NCBI GenBank assembly: GCA_903856805.1 | Contig: CAIOCZ010000142.1 | Span: 1-59,752 of the forward strand | Length of the DNA stretch: 59,752 nucleotides | From: an uncultured cyanobacterium | GTDB lineage: Bacteria > Cyanobacteriota > Cyanobacteriia > PCC-6307 > Cyanobiaceae | Reading direction: 5' to 3' | Shown: positions 54,566 through 59,752 of the stretch, one piece after another | How positions within the stretch are numbered: position 1 is the first letter of the stretch | Layout of the letters: each line of letters opens with the position of its first letter | Position numbers and translations under genes: made by a program | The notes under the pieces: model-generated | The model's database searches: none | What the model was told of the DNA's origin: nothing | What the model saw: only the letters and a program-made list of their open reading frames with translations

Positions 54566-56113
54566 TCAGGGAGGGGCAAGCAGCGGAGTCAGATCCACAT
54601 GGGCCTCGAAAGCATCGGCCAGCCGTTCCAATAGAACCTCCCGATGGCTGCTGTGGTGGGGTTGGTGTTCCGGAAGGTTTGGCAGGCCCCTGCGGCGGCG
54701 CAGTTGGTTCAGCCAGCGGCGCCTCCAGGGGCCATTGTCGAAAATTCCATGTAAGTAGGTGCCTGCCACTTCACTTCCCCGCTGGGAATCCTGGCTCCAC
54801 CATCCCAGGCCCGGCTCCTCCGTGAGGGCTCCAACCTTCCAGGCGGAGGATTGGCTTGTGGTTAGCAGCGTGCTGTGGCCGTGATGCAGTTCGAACCCTT
54901 GGATGGGCAGGGATCCGCCGGGGGGCCACAGGCTGTGGCCCTGCCGTTGTCTGAGGGCTTTCCCCAAGTTGAACTGGGTTCTCAGGGGCAACAGGCCCAA
55001 TCCTGCGACCGTTCCGCCATCCAGGGATTCCGACCGGCCCTCCAAGGCCTCAGGATCGCTCAACTCTTGGCCAAGCATTTGCAGGCCGCCGCAGATGCCG
55101 AAGAGGTGGCCCCCTGCGCCAAGGAAGCGCTGCAGTTCGGCGGTGCAGCCGCTGGAGCGCAGGGCCTCCAAATCCCGAAGGGTCTGCTTGCTGCCCGGCA
55201 GGATTAAGGCATCCGGAGTGCCGATCGGTTCACCGGGTTGGACCCATTGCACCCGCACACTGGGTTCGGCTTCCAAGGGATCGAAGTCTGAGAAGTTGCT
55301 CAGGGAGGGCAGGCGCAGGACGGCGATCGTCAGCTCGGCGTTCGGTTTGCGGCTCCGGCGTTCCAGCAGATCGAGGGAATCCTCCGGGGGGAAGACGTCC
55401 TCAAGCCAGGGCATCACGCCCAGCACGGGCAGGCCCGTGTGCTGCTCTAGCCATTCCCGTCCCTGATCAAACAGTTCGCGTCGGCCTCGGAATCGGTTGA
55501 TCAACAGGCCGCGGATCAGCGGGCGTTGGACGGGAGTCAATAACGCCAGGGTTCCTACCAGTTGGGCGAACACTCCGCCCCGTTCGATATCGGCCACCAG
55601 GAGGCATCGTGCCCGCAGAAACATGGCGAGACGAAGGTTGGTGAGATCCCTCGCCTGCAGATTCACCTCGACGGGGCTTCCGGCCCCTTCCAGTACCAAA
55701 CGGCCCTGGGGATAGGCCTCCTGCAACTGCTGGAGGCCGGCCCGGATGGCTCCCCAGCCCGGCCGGAACCAGTCCCGGTAGTAATGCTCCGCCTTCGTAA
55801 CCCCCACGGAACGTCCGAGGTGGATCACCTCGCTGGTGCTTTCCCCCTGGGGTTTGAGGAGAACAGGATTCATGGCCACTTGGGGGACCAGGCCCGCTGC
55901 CCAGGCCTGGAGGGCCTGGGAATAGGCCATTTCGCCCCCGTCCTGGTCCACCCAGGCATTCAGGCTCATGTTTTGTCCCTTGAAGGGGATCGGCTGCCCT
56001 CCTCGTCGGAGCAGCACCCGGCAGAGGGCTGCGGTCATCAACGATTTTCCGGCACCGCTGCTTGTGCCCAGCACCATCAGTGGCGCCGACCCGGGGGTTG
56101 GATCAGATCCCAT
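54566..56113 (-). CDS. cobQ: Cobyric acid synthase
   Basis: Amidates cobyrinic acid a,c-diamide at four positions, late in cobalamin synthesis. The 515-residue protein has an N-terminal P-loop [18 protein letters not shown], with [12 protein letters not shown] and the E-rich metal site. The C-terminal class I glutaminase has [11 protein letters not shown], and the downstream [10 protein letters not shown] supplies the catalytic His-containing segment. Start at ATG 56113 shares one base with the upstream stop (TGATG). Length is normal. A role in making pseudocobalamin is expected for picocyanobacteria. Confidence 0.95.
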   Translation of the reverse strand: MGSDPTPGSAPLMVLGTSSGAGKSLMTAALCRVLLRRGGQPIPFKGQNMSLNAWVDQDGGEMAYSQALQAWAAGLVPQVAMNPVLLKPQGESTSEVIHLGRSVGVTKAEHYYRDWFRPGWGAIRAGLQQLQEAYPQGRLVLEGAGSPVEVNLQARDLTNLRLAMFLRARCLLVADIERGGVFAQLVGTLALLTPVQRPLIRGLLINRFRGRRELFDQGREWLEQHTGLPVLGVMPWLEDVFPPEDSLDLLERRSRKPNAELTIAVLRLPSLSNFSDFDPLEAEPSVRVQWVQPGEPIGTPDALILPGSKQTLRDLEALRSSGCTAELQRFLGAGGHLFGICGGLQMLGQELSDPEALEGRSESLDGGTVAGLGLLPLRTQFNLGKALRQRQGHSLWPPGGSLPIQGFELHHGHSTLLTTSQSSAWKVGALTEEPGLGWWSQDSQRGSEVAGTYLHGIFDNGPWRRRWLNQLRRRRGLPNLPEHQPHHSSHREVLLERLADAFEAHVDLTPLLAPP

Positions 56114-56523
56114 CAGAAGCGGGGGCGATGGCGCCGGAAGTTCTCACGGATGCGCTCCCGCAAACCGGCGCGTGGCAGCTCGCCTGGCCAACGACCCAGC
56201 ACCTGGCGACCCAGCGGCGTAAGCCTGACCCGTTCGGTGAGGCCCTGCCCATCCACTTCCCGTCGCACCACCCCCAGTCGGATCAACCAGTTGAAGTGGG
56301 CTTCAGCCCGCTCCTTGCCGAAGGGGGCAAACACCAGCTTCGTTGCATCTTCTCTGCGACAGAGCTCGGCACTGCTGATGGCGGCCACGGCCACCTCGTC
56401 GTAGAACGCGCGACGAAAAGGTAGGCAGGCCATGGATCGGGCGGCTCGTTCTAGGGCCACCGCGTCAGTGACGGGGGCCCCTGCGTCAGGATCCTTCGAT
56501 CCAGCAACTGGTGCCATCGCCAT
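56113..56523 (-). CDS. Small conserved cyanobacterial protein (Npun_F0494-like)
   Basis: A 136-residue protein with a C-terminal compact region: [12 protein letters not shown], then [33 protein letters not shown], which looks like a winged-helix domain. I recall a cyanobacterial family named Npun_F0494 with this pattern, but cannot verify it. It is coupled to cobQ and 12 bases downstream of the stop of the Cys-repeat gene, so it may be part of the same unit. A DNA-binding role is only suggested by the fold guess. Confidence 0.6.
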   Translation of the reverse strand: MAMAPVAGSKDPDAGAPVTDAVALERAARSMACLPFRRAFYDEVAVAAISSAELCRREDATKLVFAPFGKERAEAHFNWLIRLGVVRREVDGQGLTERVRLTPLGRQVLGRWPGELPRAGLRERIRENFRRHRPRF

Positions 56524-56534
56524 GGGGGGCTTGT

Positions 56535-57338
56535 TCAGCGGAACAGCCCCTCGATCACGGTTTGCAAGGCATCGTTGCTGAGGCCACCACCACCATTGTT
56601 GCTGTTGCTGTTGCTGTTGCCGTTGCGGTTGGATGACCAGCCACCCCCTCCGCGGCGGTTGGCCTCAAGCTCCACATCGGCCCAGCGGAACAGCACGCTG
56701 TTGCCGCGATCACGGGCCACCGCAGGCCAGCTCCCGGTAGCGTCGCGGATCATTAACTGGCCATTGCGGTAATAAAAATTGTAAGTTCGACCTTCCCGCG
56801 TCTCAACCACATAGGCCCGATTGCCCATGCCCTCCTGGATGGACAGGTTGCACTCGCCATTGAACACCCGTCGGCCCCGTTGGCTCATTTCGCAGTGACG
56901 ATCCCAGCGCCCCGAGCCGCCACTGCCATAATTAGAACCGCTGTTGTGGCTTCCGCCGTAACCGAACAGGTGTTTGGTGAGTTGGTTGCTGACGTTTTTG
57001 CGACGCCAACCGTCATCCCAGCAGGTCTGGGCCCGCAGATCGCAAACCTCGCCGCTGCTCAGCTGAAAATCACGCTGGGCCGGCCGACCGCTCAGCTGCC
57101 GCATCAGATCCTTTTCGGCAGTTTTGCCGTAGTACTTCTTGGTTTGGTCGACGGAGGGGCCTTCAAAGGTGTAGCAGATCTGCTGGCGATCGTCACAGGC
57201 GACACCATTCTTCTTCAGTTCGGCGGCCTGGCCTGGCGTGGCGATCAGCAAGCTCCCCCCAATCCCTAGGACAAGCTGCAGGCTGGCTCGCAGGACGGGC
57301 AGCGGTGAGAGCAGGGAGGTGGCGCTGGGCACGGGCAT
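56535..57338 (-). CDS. Secreted Cys-repeat protein (YcgJ-like)
   Basis: A 267-residue protein with a likely signal peptide (hydrophobic part about residues 17-33, cleavage near ATPGQAAE). Two similar units [11 protein letters not shown] and [11 protein letters not shown] (C-x6-C) are spaced by about 55 residues and may form disulfides in the periplasm. The layout resembles the YcgJ family. The last third is Gly/Asn/Ser-rich. Start at ATG 57338 is chosen because it gives the signal peptide. It diverges from maf with 114 bases between starts. Confidence 0.6.
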   Translation of the reverse strand: MPVPSATSLLSPLPVLRASLQLVLGIGGSLLIATPGQAAELKKNGVACDDRQQICYTFEGPSVDQTKKYYGKTAEKDLMRQLSGRPAQRDFQLSSGEVCDLRAQTCWDDGWRRKNVSNQLTKHLFGYGGSHNSGSNYGSGGSGRWDRHCEMSQRGRRVFNGECNLSIQEGMGNRAYVVETREGRTYNFYYRNGQLMIRDATGSWPAVARDRGNSVLFRWADVELEANRRGGGGWSSNRNGNSNSNSNNGGGGLSNDALQTVIEGLFR

Positions 57339-57452
57339 CGTGCGGAGGTTTGCAGAATTTGCTCTGAAGCTAGCCCCGCAGCACGGCCTCTGTCGTCGGG
57401 CAAGTCCAGGGAGGGAGGGTGGCATTCTGAGGCGAAGGATTGCAAGCTTGGA

Positions 57453-58040
57453 ATGTTGTGGTTGGCCTCCGCTTCGCCCGCGCGACGACGCCTGCTGGAG
57501 CAGGCGGCCATCCCCCATCGGGTCAGAGTCAGCGGGGTGGATGAGGGAGCGATCCACGACCCGGACCCCAGTCGCCTCGTGCAGAGGCTGGCGGCTGCCA
57601 AGGCTGAGGCGGTGGCCGAAGTGGTGGCGACTTCCCTTGGCGACGCCCTGAATGAATCGGTGGCTTCCGCGTTTGTGCTGGGTTGTGATTCCTTGCTGGT
57701 GTTTGAGGGGGAAGGCTTCGGCAAGCCCCGCGATCGGACCGAGGCGGTGGCGCGCTGGCGGCGGCTGGCGGGCGCCAGCGGCGATCTGCTCACGGGGCAT
57801 GCCCTAATCCCTTTGCACGGCGGCGCCGTGAAGGTGGAAACCGTGCGGACCTGCGTCTGGTTTGCTGACCTCTCTGAGGCGGAGATCCAGTCCTATGTGG
57901 CCTCTGGGGAACCCCTGGCCTGCGCTGGCGGTTTTGCCTTGGAGGGTCAGGGAGGGGCGTTGGTGGAGCGGATTGAGGGTTGTTTCAGCAATGTGATCGG
58001 GCTGAGCCTGCCGTTGTTGCGGCGCTGGTTGATGTCATAA
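57453..58040 (+). CDS. maf: Maf-like nucleoside triphosphate pyrophosphatase
   Basis: Hydrolyses non-canonical or canonical NTPs (house-cleaning; also linked to septum control). The 195-residue protein opens [17 protein letters not shown], has [28 protein letters not shown] and TGHALI, all conserved in Maf. The C-terminal [30 protein letters not shown] completes the fold. It ends just before the terminator hairpin shared with psbC. Confidence 0.93.
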   Translation: MLWLASASPARRRLLEQAAIPHRVRVSGVDEGAIHDPDPSRLVQRLAAAKAEAVAEVVATSLGDALNESVASAFVLGCDSLLVFEGEGFGKPRDRTEAVARWRRLAGASGDLLTGHALIPLHGGAVKVETVRTCVWFADLSEAEIQSYVASGEPLACAGGFALEGQGGALVERIEGCFSNVIGLSLPLLRRWLMS

Positions 58041-58065
58041 AAAACCCCGCCCACTGGGGCGGGGT
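58041..58065 (-). terminator. Intrinsic terminator of psbC
   Basis: Arms ACCCCGCCC (58044-58052) and GGGCGGGGT (58057-58065) form a 9-bp GC stem with an ACTG loop. Read on the minus strand it is followed by a T-run, which is 58041-58044 with the preceding stop codon A residues, so it ends psbC transcription. It also lies right after the maf stop codon and could act weakly for maf. Confidence 0.85.
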
Positions 58066-58100
58066 CTTGCGAAGACATGGCACCAACCCCAAGGGGGAGA

Positions 58101-59489
58101 TCAGTCGAGGTCTGGCATCGCCAGGGTGGGTTCGGCCTGACGGTCGATGCCTTTCTCAAAGCCGGCAGCTGCTGCGCGGGCGCGGCCCGCATGCCACAGG
58201 TGGCCAACCAAGAAGAAGAAGGCAAGAACGAACTGGGTCGCGGACAACCACTGGCGGATGTTCACGAAGTTGACCGAGTTGGGTTCGGTGATGATGCCGC
58301 CAACTGAGTTGAGCGAAGCGTTCGGAGCGTGGGTCATGTACTCAGCCGCACGGCGCACTTGCCAGGGCTGAATATCGTTCTGGAGCTTGTCCAGGCTCAG
58401 GCCATTGGGGCCCCGGAGGGGCTCAAGCCAGGGACCACGGAAATCCCAGAAGCGCATGGTTTCACCACCGAAGATGATTTCACCGGTGGGGGAGCGCATC
58501 AGATATTTGCCGAGGCCCGTTGGTCCCATGGCGGAACCGATATTGGCGCCGAGGCGTTGGTCGCGAACCAAGAACGTGAAGCTCTGGGCCTGGGACGACT
58601 CAGCGTTGGTAGGACCGTAGAACTCGGAGGGATAGGCGGTGTTGTTGAACCAGATGTAAGCCGAGGCGATGAAGCTCATGAAGCTCAGTGCGCCAAGGCT
58701 ATAGCTCAGGTAGGCCTCACCGTTCCAGATGAAGGCGCGACGCACCCAGCCGAAGGGCTTGGTGATCACATGCCAGATCCCACCGAAAATGCAGATCAGA
58801 CCAATCCAGATGTGACCACCGATGATGTCCTCCATGGAGTTCACCCCGATAATCCAGCCCTCGCCCCCAAAGGGTGCCCGGAACAGGTAACCGAAGATGA
58901 CTCCAGGGCTGAGCGTGGGGTTAGTGATCAGGCGTACGTCGCCGCCACCAGGAGCCCAGGTGTCATAAACACCACCGAAGAACATGGCTTTGAACACCAG
59001 CAGCAGGGCACCAACACCGAGGAGGATGAGGTGGTAGCCGATGATGTTGGTCATCTGGTTCTTGTCCCGCCAGTCCTGGGAGAAGAACGCTGAGTAATTC
59101 TCAAGGATTTCTGGGCCGCGCAGGGCGTGGTAAAGACCACCGATTCCGAGCACAGCAGAACTGATCAGGTGCAGAACACCGACAACAAAGAAGGGAAAAA
59201 GGTCCGTGACCTCACCCCCTGGGCCCACGCCATAGCCAAGGGTGGCCACGTGCGGGAAGAGGATCAGTCCCTGCTCATACATCGGCTTGTCAAAGGTGAA
59301 GTGACTCACCTCGAACAGCATCATGGCGCCAGCCCAGAAGACCATCAGGCCTGCGTGAGCGACGTGGGCACCAAGAAGGCGCCCAGAGAGATTGATCAGG
59401 CGGGCATTGCCAGCCCACCATGCGTAGCCGGTGGAGTCGAGGTCCTTGCCCCCGACGCTCACCAATCCGGAATTAAAGGGCGTTTCCAC
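58101..59489 (-). CDS. psbC: Photosystem II CP43 chlorophyll-binding protein
   Basis: The inner antenna protein CP43, 462 residues from the conserved GTG at 59489 ([14 protein letters not shown]). Six membrane helices carry chlorophyll-binding histidines. The large lumenal loop contains [23 protein letters not shown], which includes the arginine near the oxygen-evolving cluster. The end [19 protein letters not shown] is typical. The gene overlaps the end of psbD by 17 bases, so translation is coupled. Using the upstream frame to 59567 would be wrong because it is inside psbD. Confidence 0.98.
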
Positions 59490-59752
59490 GGGGCAGAACC
59501 TCTTCAGGGAAGACGAAGTTTTCGTGCGGTTGGTCGGCGGGGGCCATCCAGGCACGCAGACCCTCATTCAAAAGGATGTTCTTGGTGTAGAACGTTTCGA
59601 ATTCAGGGTCCTCAGCGGCGCGAATTTCCTGTGACACGAAGTCGTAGGCGCGCAGGTTGAGAGCGAGGCCGATGATGCCGATGCTGCTGGTCCAGAGACC
59701 CATCACCGGCACAAACAGCATGAAGAAGTGAAGCCAGCGCTTGTTGGAGAAA
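59473..59752 (-). CDS. psbD: Photosystem II D2 protein, C-terminal part (truncated by window edge)
   Basis: The visible 92 residues form the C-terminus of D2: the last helix region [20 protein letters not shown], then the stroma-to-lumen tail [20 protein letters not shown] and the end LPRGNAL. D2 binds the reaction-centre cofactors together with D1. The gene enters from the right edge on the minus strand and overlaps psbC by 17 bases, the arrangement conserved in cyanobacteria and plastids. Confidence 0.98.

Noticed and set aside
1-59752. tRNA, rRNA, CRISPR array, IS element or prophage
   Set aside because: By eye, no cloverleaf, regularly spaced repeat, transposase or phage gene was found in the gaps; a covariance or profile search could still find a small RNA.

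Overview
The window is a 59.8-kb piece of a GC-rich unicellular cyanobacterial chromosome. The right end carries the photosystem II psbD-psbC overlap with the conserved GTG start of psbC. Other markers are a cyanoexosortase, ARC6/Ftn2-type division proteins and a group 2 sigma factor. High GC with short intergenic gaps suggests a Cyanobium/Synechococcus-type picocyanobacterium; that placement is inference from content, not from a phylogeny.

Left and centre (about 0.2-39.9 kb) is one large exopolysaccharide/capsule locus. A Wza-like export protein and a divergent Wzc-like chain-length tyrosine kinase sit at its left edge. A convergent dual-specificity-type phosphatase follows, then cyanoexosortase A with its companion protein, a FlaA1/WbpM-type nucleotide-sugar dehydratase and a WecA/MraY-type initiating transferase. 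The rest is a nearly unbroken minus-strand series, often coupled by ATGA overlaps: eleven glycosyltransferase genes (one a GT2-GT4 fusion), a carbamoyltransferase, an asparagine-synthase-type amidotransferase, two NAD-dependent epimerase-like proteins, two O-antigen-ligase/polymerase-like membrane proteins and a beta-helix protein. At the upstream end of the series are galE, fcl and gmd, which supply UDP-galactose and GDP-L-fucose. A 1.4-kb gene-poor, AT-richer gap (35.3-36.7 kb) separates the sugar-nucleotide genes from the glycosyltransferases. No Wzx flippase and no PEP-CTERM exosortase substrate was found in the window.

The inferred division of labour is: nucleotide sugars made by galE/fcl/gmd/FlaA1-like enzymes; lipid-linked initiation by the WecA-like protein; chain assembly by the glycosyltransferases; decoration by the carbamoyl- and amidotransferases; polymerisation or ligation by the multispanning proteins; export through Wzc-Wza, tuned by tyrosine phosphorylation.

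Right part (about 39.9-59.8 kb) is housekeeping: a small Cys-motif protein, a Bax-inhibitor-1 family protein, phoH, rpsP, ffh, two tandem ARC6/Ftn2-like proteins, pdhA, a group 2 sigma factor, NAD(P)HX repair enzyme, mnmA, a short 2Fe-2S protein, cobQ, a small conserved protein, a Cys-repeat secreted protein, maf, psbC and the end of psbD. I saw no tRNA or rRNA gene, no CRISPR array, no intact insertion sequence and no prophage.
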